NCBI RefSeq assembly: GCF_020215645.1
Contig: NZ_CP084058.1
Coordinates: 3,410,001 to 3,474,000 of the forward strand
From: Nonomuraea gerenzanensis
GTDB taxonomy: Bacteria > Actinomycetota > Actinomycetes > Streptosporangiales > Streptosporangiaceae
Reading direction: 5' to 3'
DNA: 64,000 nucleotides
Position numbers and translations under genes: made by a program. The notes under the pieces are model-generated. The model was not told where the DNA came from and ran no database searches. It saw nothing but the letters and a program-made list of their open reading frames with translations. Below, one piece after another: positions 38,414-47,538 of the stretch (positions are counted from its first letter, which is position 1; the number at the start of each line of letters is the position of its first letter).

Positions 38414-39103
38414 TCACGACTTCCTGGAGAGCTTGAGCAGCGCGTCGGTGACGCCCTCGGGGTCGACGAGCTGGTGCAGGTGCAGGCCGGGCACCCGGGT
38501 GACCGGCCAGCCCCGGCCGGCCGCCGCCTCGGCGACGCCGTCGTACGGCGGGCCGAACCACAGGTACGAGCACCGGACGGTGTCCCACCCGGCCGGCACG
38601 GGGATCGGCTGCGTGTAGTAGTCGAGCGGCAGCCGCGGCTGCTCGGCCGCCACGCGGATCCGCACGGCCGGGTCGGGCAGCATGGCCACCACGTCCTCCT
38701 CGTCCCACCAGTCGGTCCAGCGCGGCAGCACGCCGTCGGGGCCCGCCAGGTCGTGCAGGAACGGCAGGAACTCCGCCTCCGCCGTCCTGACCATCCCCTC
38801 GCGCGGCGGGACGTGCGCGTCGGCGAACACGCAGGCCACCACCCGCTCGCCCAGCCCCTCGCTGATCACCGGGAGGAAGTGCCCGGCGTTGCTGTGGGCG
38901 ACCAGCACCACGGGGCCGTCGCCGGGTGCCGCGGCGCGCACCGCCGCCACCACCCTGTGCCAGTACGGCGGCCCGCCCGCCGACACGCCGGTCAGGTCGG
39001 GCACCACCGCCGCGTGCCCCCGGCGCTCCAGCGACTCGGCCACCGCAGCCCACGTCGAGGGCCCGACGGAAGGGCTGTGCACGAGTACGAAGGTCGTCTG
39101 CAT
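38414..39103 (-). CDS. Alpha/beta hydrolase
   Basis: This 229-aa protein has a compact alpha/beta-hydrolase fold starting MQTTFVLVHSPSVGPSTW. The nucleophile elbow is AHSNAGH, with Ser flanked by His and Asn instead of the usual GXSXG glycine start. Acid and His candidates are in the C-terminal VPGLHLHQLVDPE. An esterase-like role is likely and the substrate is unknown. It lies 12 bp after the MocR gene and 45 bp before the ABC genes on the same strand. Confidence 0.85.
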   Translation of the reverse strand: MQTTFVLVHSPSVGPSTWAAVAESLERRGHAAVVPDLTGVSAGGPPYWHRVVAAVRAAAPGDGPVVLVAHSNAGHFLPVISEGLGERVVACVFADAHVPPREGMVRTAEAEFLPFLHDLAGPDGVLPRWTDWWDEEDVVAMLPDPAVRIRVAAEQPRLPLDYYTQPIPVPAGWDTVRCSYLWFGPPYDGVAEAAAGRGWPVTRVPGLHLHQLVDPEGVTDALLKLSRKS

Positions 39104-39115
39104 GCATCCACCCTT

Positions 39116-40537
39116 TCAGACGACGAGGGGGTGGCGGGAGACCGTGCGACCGGCTCCGTCGTAGGAGGCCCAGGCCACGGCCAGGTTGTTCACCGCGCGC
39201 GAAAGCTCGTCCTCGGGGAAGAGGAAGTGCAGCCGCATGTGGTCGGCGTAGGCGCCCAGGGGGTCGAAGGAGCGGCCGGGCGGCACCGCGACGCCGTGCC
39301 TGAGCGCCACCTGGGCGAAGGAGTCGACGTCGCCGTGCGGGACGCGTACCCAGATGGTCTGGCCGCCCAGGGCGGGCTCGAACGTCCAGGACGGCAGGCG
39401 GGCCCGCAGCTCGGCGCACAGGTGGTCGTGGCGGCGGCGCAACGTCGCGAGCTGCGCGGCGCGGACCTCGTCCAGGCGGCGCAGCAGCGCGGCGGCGGCG
39501 AGCTGGCTGATCACCTCGCCGCCGAGGTCGTGCACGGCCCGCAGCCTGGCCAGCCGCGAGACCAGCGGCGCCGCCGCGCGGACCCAGCCGACCCGCAGCC
39601 CGCCCCAGACCAGCTTGCTCAGCGAGCCGACCGTGATGACGTGCTCGCCCCGGTGGAAGCTCGCCAGCGGCGCGGGCGTCTCGCCCGAGAAGCACAGCTC
39701 GGCGCGGACCTCGTCGTCGATCAGCGGCACGTCGTGCTCGGCGGCCAGGGTGGCCAGCCGCCTGCGGGACGGGTTGTCCATGATCGCGCCGTCCGGGTTG
39801 CGGACCGAGGGCATGAAGTAGGCCAGCGCCGGGCGCTCGCGCAGGTCCTCGACGCCGGTCGCGGGCCGCACGACCGCCGCCGCGTGCCTGAACGCCTCCA
39901 GCGCGCCCGGGTAGGACGGCGTCTCGGCCAGCACCGTGTCACCGGGTGCCACCAGCAGCCCCGTGAGCAGGGTGATCGCCTGCTGGGCGCCCGTGGTGAC
40001 GATGATCTCGTCGGGCGTCGTGGGCAGGCCGCGGCCGGTGTAGTACGCGGCCAGCGCGGCCCGCAGCTCCGGGTTGCCCGCCGGCTGGTACCCCATCTCG
40101 TGCAGCCCGGTCAGGCGCTGGGCGGCCTCGGCGTAGGCCTCGCACAGCGCGGGCGGCGGGTGGTGCGGGGCCGCGCACGACAGGAGCTGCACGTTGTCCG
40201 GCGGGTGCAGGATGTGCAGCAGCAGCGGGTTGGCCGCCACGCCGTCGGCCGTGCGGGTGGCGGGCAGGTCGAGCGCGGCCACCCTGGTGCCGCTGCCCTG
40301 ACGGCGCACCAGCCGGCCCTCCTGCTGCAGCAGGTCGTACGCCGCCACCACCGTGCCCCGGCCGACCGCCAGCCGCCTGGCCAGCACCCGGTCAGGAGGC
40401 AGCGGCTCCTCCGGCGCCAGCACGCCGTCGTCGATCAGCGCTCGCAGGCGGGCGGCGAGCAGCAGGTACAGCGGCCCGCGCCCGGACGCCCACCGGCCGA
40501 GCAGATCGACGAGGTCATCGAGATTGGCCCCATTCAT
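39116..40537 (-). CDS. MocR/PdxR-type regulator (GntR helix-turn-helix plus aminotransferase domain)
   Basis: This 473-aa protein has an N-terminal GntR winged helix (LYLLLAARLRALIDDGVLAPEE, VGRGTVVAAYDLLQQEGRL) and a fold-type I aminotransferase-like domain from about residue 110. The PLP lysine is K308 in VGSLSKLVWGGLRVG. MocR proteins sense PLP or amino-metabolites and often regulate divergent genes. Here the divergent neighbour is a PLP-dependent trans-sulfuration enzyme, 59 bp away, a likely target. It may also control the downstream minus-strand run. Confidence 0.95.
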   Translation of the reverse strand: MNGANLDDLVDLLGRWASGRGPLYLLLAARLRALIDDGVLAPEEPLPPDRVLARRLAVGRGTVVAAYDLLQQEGRLVRRQGSGTRVAALDLPATRTADGVAANPLLLHILHPPDNVQLLSCAAPHHPPPALCEAYAEAAQRLTGLHEMGYQPAGNPELRAALAAYYTGRGLPTTPDEIIVTTGAQQAITLLTGLLVAPGDTVLAETPSYPGALEAFRHAAAVVRPATGVEDLRERPALAYFMPSVRNPDGAIMDNPSRRRLATLAAEHDVPLIDDEVRAELCFSGETPAPLASFHRGEHVITVGSLSKLVWGGLRVGWVRAAAPLVSRLARLRAVHDLGGEVISQLAAAALLRRLDEVRAAQLATLRRRHDHLCAELRARLPSWTFEPALGGQTIWVRVPHGDVDSFAQVALRHGVAVPPGRSFDPLGAYADHMRLHFLFPEDELSRAVNNLAVAWASYDGAGRTVSRHPLVV

Positions 40538-40596
40538 GGACCAATTGTGCCGGATTGGCTCTGACGCCGGATCTCCCGCCGGTGGATTCTGGTGAC

Positions 40597-41769
40597 ATGA
40601 ATGATTTCCGCCCCGAGACGAGAGCGGTCCACGTCCCGCAGCCGCCCATCGAGGGCAGCCGCCCGATCAGCATGCCGATCTACCAGACCTCCGGCTTCAC
40701 CTTCGACGACCCGGCCGTGATGGCCGAGTCGATGGGGCGCCCCGACGGGGCGTTCGTGTACGGGCGCTACAGCAACCCGACCGTGCGCTCGCTGGAGCTG
40801 GCCGTGGCGGGGCTCGAAGGCGGCGCGCACGCCATCGCCACCGGCTCGGGCATGGGCGCGATCAACGTCGTCCTGCTCGGGCTGCTCAAGCCGGGCGACC
40901 ACCTCGTGGCCCAGCGCTCGCTGTACGGGGGCACCGCCGCCATGATCAACGAGCTGGTCGCCCGGTTCGGCATCGCGGTCACGTACGTGCCGGAGAACGA
41001 CCCGGCCGCCCTGCGCGCCGCCGTCCGGCCCGAGACCCGGCTGCTCTACCTGGAGACGATCAGCAACCCGATGACGCTGGTCGCCGACCTGCCCGCGATG
41101 TGCGAGGCCGCCCGCGACCTGGGGATCCTGTCCGTGGTGGACAACACGTTCGCCACGCCGCTGCTGTGCCGTCCGTTCGAGCACGGGGCGGACATCGTCG
41201 TGCACTCCACCACCAAGTACCTGTCCGGGCACACCGACGTGGTGGGCGGCCTCGCCGTGTTCGCCGACCGGGCGCTCTACGACGAGCTGTGGCACTTCGC
41301 GATCGAGCTGGGGGCCTCGGCCGACCCGTTCGCGAGCTGGCTGACGGTGCGCGGGCTGCAGACGCTCGGGCTGCGCATGGAGCGCCACTGCGCCAACGCC
41401 GACCTCCTGGCCACCCGGCTGGCCGAGCACCCCGCCGTCACGGCCGTGCACTGGCCGGGACTGGCCACGCACCCGTCGTACGAGCTGGCGGGCAAGCTGC
41501 TGTCCGGGTTCGGCGGCGTGTTCTCCTTCGACCTGGCCGGCGGGCGGGCCGCGGGGGAGCGGTTCATGAAGTCCGTACGCCTGGCGCTGCTCGCCCCCTC
41601 GCTCGGCGGCGTCGAGACGCTCGTCCTGCACCCGGCCACCACCTCCCACCGCGCGCTCAGCGCCGAGGAGTTGCGGCGCAGCGGCATCGGCGAGGGCACC
41701 GTACGCATCGCCGTCGGCATCGAGCACCCCGAGGACCTGTGGGCCGATGTGTCGCAGGCACTGGCATAG
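40597..41769 (+). CDS. Trans-sulfuration family PLP enzyme (cystathionine gamma-synthase/lyase or methionine gamma-lyase type)
   Basis: From ATG 40597 (GGTGGA and GGTGA upstream) this is 390 aa. It has the complete Cys/Met-metabolism pattern: ETRAVHVPQPP, YGRYSNPTVRSLE, SGMGAINVVLLGLL, VVDNTFATP, and K207 in HSTTKYLSGHTDVVGG as the Schiff-base lysine. It acts on homoserine esters, cystathionine or methionine in the cytoplasm; sequence alone does not settle which. It is divergent from the MocR regulator and followed 11 bp later by a threonine dehydratase-like gene, suggesting amino-acid breakdown to 2-oxobutyrate. Confidence 0.94.
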   Translation: MNDFRPETRAVHVPQPPIEGSRPISMPIYQTSGFTFDDPAVMAESMGRPDGAFVYGRYSNPTVRSLELAVAGLEGGAHAIATGSGMGAINVVLLGLLKPGDHLVAQRSLYGGTAAMINELVARFGIAVTYVPENDPAALRAAVRPETRLLYLETISNPMTLVADLPAMCEAARDLGILSVVDNTFATPLLCRPFEHGADIVVHSTTKYLSGHTDVVGGLAVFADRALYDELWHFAIELGASADPFASWLTVRGLQTLGLRMERHCANADLLATRLAEHPAVTAVHWPGLATHPSYELAGKLLSGFGGVFSFDLAGGRAAGERFMKSVRLALLAPSLGGVETLVLHPATTSHRALSAEELRRSGIGEGTVRIAVGIEHPEDLWADVSQALA

Positions 41770-41780
41770 CCTTGGACGAC

Positions 41781-42719
41781 GTGACGACTGTTACCCATGC
41801 GCACGTCCAGGAGGCCGCGCGGCGGATCGCCGGGCACGTGCTCCGCACGCCCGTGATCGAGGTCTCGCCGGGGCTGGTCCTGAAGCTGGAGCTGCTGCAG
41901 CACTCGGGGTCCTTCAAGGTACGCGGGGCGTTCAACCGCATGTTGTCGGCCGGCGAGCTGCCCGACAGCGGCGTGATCGCCGCCAGCGGTGGCAACCACG
42001 GGCTGGCCGTGGCGTTCGCGGCGCGGGCGCTGGGCGTGCGGGCGGAGATCTTCGTGCCGGAGGTGACCAGCCCCGTCAAGGTGGCCGGGCTGAAGGCGCT
42101 GGGGGCGCACATCACCCAGACGGGCGCCATCTACTCCGAGGCCGCCGACGCCGCCGCCAAGCGGGCCGCCGAGACCGGGGCGCTGTCGGTGCACGCCTAC
42201 GACCAGGCCGAGGTGGTGGCCGGGCAGGGCACCACGGGGCTGGAGCTGGTGGAGCAGACCGGCGGGGTCGACACGGTGCTGGTGGCGGTGGGCGGGGGCG
42301 GCTTCGCGGCCGGCATCACGCTCGGCACGGCGGGCTCGTCCAGTGCCTCCAGCGGGCCGAGGATCGTGGCCGTCGAGCCTGAGCTGATCCCGACCCTGCA
42401 CGCGGCGCGTCAGGCGGGCGAGCCGGTGCGGGTCGACGTCAGCGGCGTGGGGGCCGACGCGCTGGGGGCCAGCAAGATCGGCGGGCTGGCGTTCGAGGTG
42501 CTGGCCGGGCCCCGGGTGGAGAGCGTGCTCGTGCCGGACGAGGCGATCGTGGCGGCGCGGCGTACGCTCTGGGAGCGGCACCGGCTGGCGGCCGAGCACG
42601 CGGGCGCCGCCGCCTACGCGGCGCTGCTGTCGGGCGCCTACCGGCCGGCTGAGGGGGAGCGGGTGGCCGTGGTGGTCTGCGGCTCGAACACCGACCCCGC
42701 CACCCTGACCACCGGCTGA
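41781..42719 (+). CDS. PLP-dependent serine/threonine dehydratase-like enzyme
   Basis: From GTG 41781 this is 312 aa (an in-frame TTG at 41772 is an alternative). The fold-type II features are clear: K46 in HSGSFKVRGAFNRM binds PLP, IAASGGNHGLAVAFAA holds the substrate carboxylate, and VAVGGGGFAAG the phosphate. It should deaminate threonine or serine to 2-oxobutyrate or pyruvate. No C-terminal ACT regulatory domain is present, as in catabolic-type enzymes. It probably shares a transcript with the trans-sulfuration enzyme and converges on panB at a shared terminator. Confidence 0.93.
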   Translation: MTTVTHAHVQEAARRIAGHVLRTPVIEVSPGLVLKLELLQHSGSFKVRGAFNRMLSAGELPDSGVIAASGGNHGLAVAFAARALGVRAEIFVPEVTSPVKVAGLKALGAHITQTGAIYSEAADAAAKRAAETGALSVHAYDQAEVVAGQGTTGLELVEQTGGVDTVLVAVGGGGFAAGITLGTAGSSSASSGPRIVAVEPELIPTLHAARQAGEPVRVDVSGVGADALGASKIGGLAFEVLAGPRVESVLVPDEAIVAARRTLWERHRLAAEHAGAAAYAALLSGAYRPAEGERVAVVVCGSNTDPATLTTG

Positions 42720-42720
42720 C

Positions 42721-42769
42721 CCGCACGTACGACCGGTGGCCGCCCGACGCGGACGGCCACCGGGTGCGG
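42721..42769. terminator. Bidirectional stem-loop between the dehydratase gene and panB
   Basis: CCGGTGGCCG (42733-42742) and CGGCCACCGG (42754-42763) form a perfect 10-bp stem with an 11-nt loop. CCGCAC (42721) and GTGCGG (42764) extend it after a one-sided bulge. It fills the gap between the two convergent genes. Confidence 0.8.
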
Positions 42770-42770
42770 C

Positions 42771-43601
42771 TCAGCTGTAGGTGTGCTCCTCAGCGGGGAA
42801 CGCCCCCGACACCACGTCGTCGGCGAAGGCCCGGACGGCGCGGTCCATCTCCCCGGCCAGGTCGGAGTACCGCTTGACGAAGCGGGCCGGCCGCTCCGTG
42901 AGCCCCATGAGGTCCTGCCACACCAGGACCTGCGCGTCCGTCGCCGCGCCCGCCCCGATGCCGATGGTCGGGATCGCCAGCGACGTCGTCACCCGCTGCG
43001 CCAGGTCGGCGGGCACGCACTCCAGCACCACCGAGAACGCCCCGGCCCGCTCCAGGTCCTTGGCGTCGGACATCAGCTCGTCGCCCGACTGGCCCCGGCC
43101 CTGGACGCGGTAACCGCCCATGACGTTGACCGACTGCGGGGTCAGGCCGAGGTGCGCCATGACCGGCACGCCGGCCGAGACCAGCGCCTCGACCTGCGGC
43201 AGGACCCGTCGGCCGCCCTCCAGCTTGACCGCGTGCGCCCCGGCCTCCTTCATGAACCGCGCCGCCGACTCCAGCGCCTGCTGGGGCGAGGCCTGGTAGG
43301 AGCCGAACGGCAGGTCGGCGACCACCAGGGCGCGGGAGGAGCCGCGCACGACGGCGGCCGTGAGCGGCAGGAGGTCGTCGACCGTGACGGGCAGCGTGGA
43401 GTCGTAGCCGTAGACGACCATGGCCGCCGAGTCGCCCACGAGCAGGACCGGGATGCCCGCCGCGTCGAACACCCGCGCCGTCATCGCGTCGTAGGCGGTG
43501 ACCATGGGCCACCGCTCTCCGCGCTCCTTGGCGGCGGTGAGGTCGCGGACGGTGACGCGGCGCCCGGACCCGCCGCCGTACAGCGTGGTTGAAGAGGACA
43601 T
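42771..43601 (-). CDS. panB: 3-methyl-2-oxobutanoate hydroxymethyltransferase
   Basis: This 276-aa protein matches PanB throughout: [45 protein letters not shown] with a Mg2+-binding Asp, [34 protein letters not shown] and the catalytic-Glu region LECVP. It makes ketopantoate from 2-oxoisovalerate and methylene-tetrahydrofolate, the first committed step to pantothenate and CoA. CTGGAGGGTT precedes the ATG. No panC or panD is next to it here. Confidence 0.98.
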   Translation of the reverse strand: MSSSTTLYGGGSGRRVTVRDLTAAKERGERWPMVTAYDAMTARVFDAAGIPVLLVGDSAAMVVYGYDSTLPVTVDDLLPLTAAVVRGSSRALVVADLPFGSYQASPQQALESAARFMKEAGAHAVKLEGGRRVLPQVEALVSAGVPVMAHLGLTPQSVNVMGGYRVQGRGQSGDELMSDAKDLERAGAFSVVLECVPADLAQRVTTSLAIPTIGIGAGAATDAQVLVWQDLMGLTERPARFVKRYSDLAGEMDRAVRAFADDVVSGAFPAEEHTYS

Positions 43602-43750
43602 GTGTGAACCCTCCAGGAAGACGTCTCGAGGCGCCCCAGTGGCGTCCCCGGACTCACTCCGATGATGTCACGCGCTGTCATACGGGGAAAACCTGTGGCA
43701 AAAGTGTCGGTGCCTCTTGACACAATCGACGTCGGAGGTAACGAACAAAC

Positions 43751-45001
43751 ATGGCTCTCGATCCTTACCGGCGCCTGCTCAAGATCCCCGGCGTCCCGAC
43801 GCTGCTCCTGGTGGGGCTGCTGGCCCGCGTGCCCGCCACGGCCGTGGGCATGGCGCTGACCTTGCACGTGGCCGAGGTGATGGGGCTCGACTACGGGCCG
43901 GCCGGGCTGATCTCCATGGCCAGCACGATCGGCATGGCCATCGGCTCGCCGCTGTCGGGGAGGTTCGTCGACAAGTACGGTCTGCGTCCCGTCCTCGCCG
44001 TCACCACGGTGGCGCAGGCGGCGTTCTGGGCGAGCGCGTGGGCGCTGCCGTTCCCCGTGCTGCTCGTGGCGGCGGCGGTGGCGGGGCTGCTGGCGCTGCC
44101 GGTGTTCAGCGTGACCAGGCAGTGCCTGGCGGCCATGGTGCCGGTCGAGCAGCGGCGCAGCGGGTTCGCGCTCGACTCGATGCTGGTCGAGATGTCGTAC
44201 ATGGTGGGGCCCGCGCTCGCGGTGGCGGGCATCACGACGCTCGGCAGCGGCGTGACGCTCACCGCCATCGGGGCCGGCCTGACGGCGGCGGGGCTGGGGC
44301 TGATCCTGCTCAACCCGCCCGTCCGCTCGGCCGCCGAGCTGGCGGCGGAGACGGTGCGGGTGCCCAGGCGGCAGTGGCTCACGCCGGCCTTCGTGGCCCT
44401 GCTCGGCACGGCCGCCGCGGCCACGTTCGTGCTCACCGCGACCGAGCTGTCCCTGGTCGCGACCATGAACCAGGCGGGGCAGACCGTGTGGGTCGGGCTG
44501 GCGGTGGCCATCTGGTGCGTGTTCTCCCTCGTCGGCGGCTTCGTCTACGGCGGGCTGTCGCGCGGCTTCTCGCCGCTGGCCCTGATCGCCGCCATGGGCC
44601 TGCTCACCATCCCCGTGGGGCTGGTCGGCGGCGGATGGCACTGGCTGGTGCTGGCGCTGCTGCCCGCGGGGCTGCTGTGCGCGCCGGCGCTGTCGTCCAC
44701 GGTCGACGCGCTCAGCCGGTGGGTGCCCAGCGCGGCGCGGGGCGAGGCGATGGGCTTCCACGGCACCGCCCTGCTCATCGGCGGCGCCGCCTCGGCGCCG
44801 ATCGCCGGGGCCGTGATCGACGGGCCCGGGCCCGAGTGGGCGTTCGTGCTGGCCGGGGTGGTGGGAGTGGCCATGGTGGTGGTCGCGCTGCCGTTCTGGC
44901 GGCGGCGGCCGCCCGGCGCGGGCGGGTCAGGGCCTGCCAGGTCACTGGAGCAGGAGGCGGCCGAGCTGGCCGGGGCCGCCGCGGCGTCGTCCCGGGACTG
45001 A
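43751..45001 (+). CDS. MFS transporter (12 spans)
   Basis: CGGAGG sits 11 bp before ATG 43751, giving 416 aa with about 12 membrane spans and a typical MFS loop motif (GSPLSGRFVDKYGLRPVL between spans 2 and 3). The second half repeats the fold. It resembles actinomycete drug/sugar efflux-type MFS proteins; the substrate is unknown. It is divergent from panB (149 bp apart) and followed by a DHA2-type MFS gene with its own operator region. A TTGACA at 43717 may be part of its promoter. Confidence 0.9.
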   Translation: MALDPYRRLLKIPGVPTLLLVGLLARVPATAVGMALTLHVAEVMGLDYGPAGLISMASTIGMAIGSPLSGRFVDKYGLRPVLAVTTVAQAAFWASAWALPFPVLLVAAAVAGLLALPVFSVTRQCLAAMVPVEQRRSGFALDSMLVEMSYMVGPALAVAGITTLGSGVTLTAIGAGLTAAGLGLILLNPPVRSAAELAAETVRVPRRQWLTPAFVALLGTAAAATFVLTATELSLVATMNQAGQTVWVGLAVAIWCVFSLVGGFVYGGLSRGFSPLALIAAMGLLTIPVGLVGGGWHWLVLALLPAGLLCAPALSSTVDALSRWVPSAARGEAMGFHGTALLIGGAASAPIAGAVIDGPGPEWAFVLAGVVGVAMVVVALPFWRRRPPGAGGSGPARSLEQEAAELAGAAAASSRD

Positions 45002-45054
45002 GCGGGGCCGCGCCTCCCGTCGGAAGTTCATCCCCTGTTTACGAAACGGGACCG

Positions 45055-45108
45055 TTGCGTATCGGAATACCCTACGATACGGTGGCGTTGCGAAACTTAG
45101 TCGTATCG
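45055..45108 (+). promoter_or_regulatory. Promoter and operator repeats before the DHA2 transporter
   Basis: TTGCGT (45055-45060) and TACGGT (45078-45083) are 17 bp apart. Superimposed is the inverted repeat CGTATCG (45058-45064)/CGATACG (45075-45081), and a third half-site CGTATCG recurs at 45102-45108. An imperfect GTTT/AAAC repeat lies at 45037-45047. This is the pattern expected for a TetR repressor; the TetR gene at 46793 is the natural candidate. Confidence 0.6.
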
Positions 45109-45126
45109 AAATTAAGGACCTTCCCC

Positions 45127-46689
45127 ATGGACCCCAACGCAGGGCATCCACGCCGCTGGCCCATCCTCGGCGTGCTGGTGTTCAGCCTGCTGGCCGTGGT
45201 GCTCGACAACACGATCCTCAACGTGGCGATGAAGACCATCGCCGACGAGACGGTCGGGCTGGGCGCCACCCAGAGCGAGCTGGAGTGGGCGATCAACTCC
45301 TACACGCTCGTGTTCGCCGGACTGTTGTTCACCTTCGGCGTGATCGGCGACCGGACGGGTCGCAAGCGCATGTTGTTCATCGGCATGTTGCTGTTCGGCC
45401 TGGCCTCGCTGGCCAGCGCCTATGCCCAGGATCCGATGCAGCTGATCCTGGCCAGGGCGGCGATGGGCATCGGTGGCGCGGCCATCATGCCGGCCACGCT
45501 GGCGATCATCTCCAACGTGTTCCCGCCCGCCGAGCGCGGCAAGGCGATCGGCGTGTGGGCCGGTGGGGTGGGCCTCGCGGTGGCGATCGGCCCGATCACG
45601 GGCGGCCTGCTGATCGAGCACTTCTGGTGGGGCTCGGTCTTCCTGATCAACGTGCCGATCGTGCTGATCAGCATGGTGCTGATCGCGGCCGTGGTGCCCG
45701 AGTCGCGTGACCCGAAGCCGTCCAGGCTCGACCCGGTCGGCGTGGTGCTGTCCATCATCGGCCTGGTCGCCCTGGTGTACGGCATCATCCGCGGCGGCGA
45801 GCTGGCCACCGTGGCGAGCGCGGAGGTGCTGATCCCGACGCTGGTCGGGGTGGCGGTGCTGGGCGTGTTCGTGTGGTGGGAGCGGCGCATCGACCACCCG
45901 GTGTTCGACGTGCGCAGCTTCGGCAACGTCCGCTTCAGCTCGGCCATCGGCATGATGGGCATCGTCTTCTTCGCGATGATGGGCGGGATGTTCTTCCTCA
46001 CGTTCTACCTGCAGATCGTGATGGGGTTCTCACCGATCCAGGCGGGCGCGCTGATGATCCCGTTCGCCGCCGCGCAGCTCATCTTCGCGCCGCTCAGCCA
46101 GCGCATCAACGAACGCTTCGGCGCCAAGCTGTCGGCCACCGTCAGCATGGTCGTGGTCACGCTGGCCCTCGGCAGCTACGCGCTGATGGACCAGAGCACG
46201 CCGATCGTGCTCATCGAGCTCATCTTCTTCGTCCAGGGCGCCGCGATGGCCAACATCATGCCGCCCGCCACGACGGCCATCATGGAGTCGCTGCCCAGGG
46301 AGAAGGCCGGTGTCGGCTCGGCCATGAGCAACACCGTCCGCCAGGTGTCCGGCGCGCTCGGCGTGGCCGTGCTCGGCTCGGTGCTGTCGTCCAGCTACCG
46401 CGGCGGCATGGAGCCCGCGCTGGCCGCCCTGCCCGAGGGCGTGCGGCACGCGGCGGGTGAGTCGATCATGGCGACCATGGCCGTGGTGCAGGAGCTGGGC
46501 GACAGGGGCCAGGCGCTGGTCCAGCCGGCGTTCACCGCGTTCGTCGACGGCATGCACGTCACGGCGCTGGTGTCGGCGGTGATCGGGCTGCTCGGCATCG
46601 GGGTGGTGGCCCGGTGGATGCCCGGCAAGCCGAGCTCCGCCAAGCACGCGGAGCGCGACGAGCCGGTGCTCACGTCGTCCCGCGGATGA
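45127..46689 (+). CDS. DHA2-family MFS drug exporter (14 spans)
   Basis: From ATG 45127 (AAGGA 9 bp upstream) this is 520 aa with 14 predicted membrane spans. DHA2/EmrB-QacA features: VVLDNTILNVAMKTI in span 1, GVIGDRTGRKRML (motif A), ARAAMGIGGAAIMPATLAI, and motif C-like GGVGLAVAIGPITGGLLIE. It exports drugs or other amphiphiles using the proton gradient. It is probably repressed by the downstream TetR through operator repeats in its promoter. Confidence 0.95.
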   Translation: MDPNAGHPRRWPILGVLVFSLLAVVLDNTILNVAMKTIADETVGLGATQSELEWAINSYTLVFAGLLFTFGVIGDRTGRKRMLFIGMLLFGLASLASAYAQDPMQLILARAAMGIGGAAIMPATLAIISNVFPPAERGKAIGVWAGGVGLAVAIGPITGGLLIEHFWWGSVFLINVPIVLISMVLIAAVVPESRDPKPSRLDPVGVVLSIIGLVALVYGIIRGGELATVASAEVLIPTLVGVAVLGVFVWWERRIDHPVFDVRSFGNVRFSSAIGMMGIVFFAMMGGMFFLTFYLQIVMGFSPIQAGALMIPFAAAQLIFAPLSQRINERFGAKLSATVSMVVVTLALGSYALMDQSTPIVLIELIFFVQGAAMANIMPPATTAIMESLPREKAGVGSAMSNTVRQVSGALGVAVLGSVLSSSYRGGMEPALAALPEGVRHAAGESIMATMAVVQELGDRGQALVQPAFTAFVDGMHVTALVSAVIGLLGIGVVARWMPGKPSSAKHAERDEPVLTSSRG

Positions 46690-46792
46690 GAGGCGGGCCG
46701 GCTGATGGAGCGATCAGCGGGCGGCGGCGCGTACCCGACCGGCTGCCCTGAGGTCCGGCGCGCCAGCGCCGGCGAGGTATGGTGAGGCCGCG

Positions 46793-47416
46793 ATGACCAT
46801 CCAGGAATCCGGGACCGCCCGCCCCGCGGGCCGTCCGCGCAGCGAGAAGGCCGAGAAGGCGATCATCGAGGCGACCCTCGACCTGATCGGCGAGGGCATG
46901 GGCCTGTCCGAGCTGACCATCGAGGCGATCGCGTCGCGGGCGGGCGTCGGCAAGACCACGATCTACCGGCGCTGGTCCAACAAGGAGGACCTGGTCGTCG
47001 ACGCGCTCTCCACGCTCAAGGCGCCGCTGCCGCCGCTGTCCGGCACCTCGGTGCGCGAAGATTTGATCGCCCTGGTCGACGCGATGCGCAGGGAGCACGG
47101 CCAGGCCCGCAGCCGCTGCGTGATGAACATCGCGATGAGCGAGGCCGACCGCTATCCGCAGCTGTTCGAGCGCTTCCTCAAGCGCGCCGTGGAGCCGCGC
47201 AGGGAGGCGATGCGCCAGGTGATCGAGCGCGGCATCGCCTCCGGCGAGCTCCGGCCCGACCTGGACGTGGACATGGCCCAGGCGATGATCTCCGGCACCA
47301 TGCTCTGGCACACCAAGTGGGGCCCCGCGGGCGACCTCTCGCCCGACCTGGCCGAGCGGGTCGTCGACGCGGCCCTGGCCGGAATGGCGCCGCAGAGGCG
47401 TGCAGAAGAAATGTAG
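46793..47416 (+). CDS. TetR-family regulator
   Basis: This 207-aa protein has an N-terminal TetR helix-turn-helix (AIIEATLDLIGEGMGLSELTIEAIASRAGVGKTTIYRRWSNKEDL is split across residues ~22-65; key core VGKTTIYRRW) and a C-terminal ligand domain of TetR_C type. It lies 103 bp after the DHA2 exporter gene on the same strand and is the likely repressor of that gene and possibly of itself. The ligand is presumably a substrate of the exporter (inference). Confidence 0.94.
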   Translation: MTIQESGTARPAGRPRSEKAEKAIIEATLDLIGEGMGLSELTIEAIASRAGVGKTTIYRRWSNKEDLVVDALSTLKAPLPPLSGTSVREDLIALVDAMRREHGQARSRCVMNIAMSEADRYPQLFERFLKRAVEPRREAMRQVIERGIASGELRPDLDVDMAQAMISGTMLWHTKWGPAGDLSPDLAERVVDAALAGMAPQRRAEEM

Positions 47417-47538
47417 GACCGCTCGCTAGCATTCTGATCTGCCCCACGGAGTTGCACGGATGGCCGACTTCGCGGGGCACCATCATTTCCGGATCTTTCG
47501 GCCTAGGCAGAACGTGAGCCTTGTTCTAATCTCCGGCC

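Noticed and set aside
37676..40564. A 962-codon plus-strand open frame across the ABC, hydrolase and MocR genes
   Set aside because: It crosses three recognisable genes on the other strand and has the same Arg/Gly/Pro-rich composition as other shadow frames.
43717..43745. TTGACA with a 17-bp spacer as promoter of the first MFS gene
   Set aside because: The -10 position (AACGAA) is poor and would put the transcript start at the ATG, while a GGAGG ribosome-binding site argues against a leaderless transcript.
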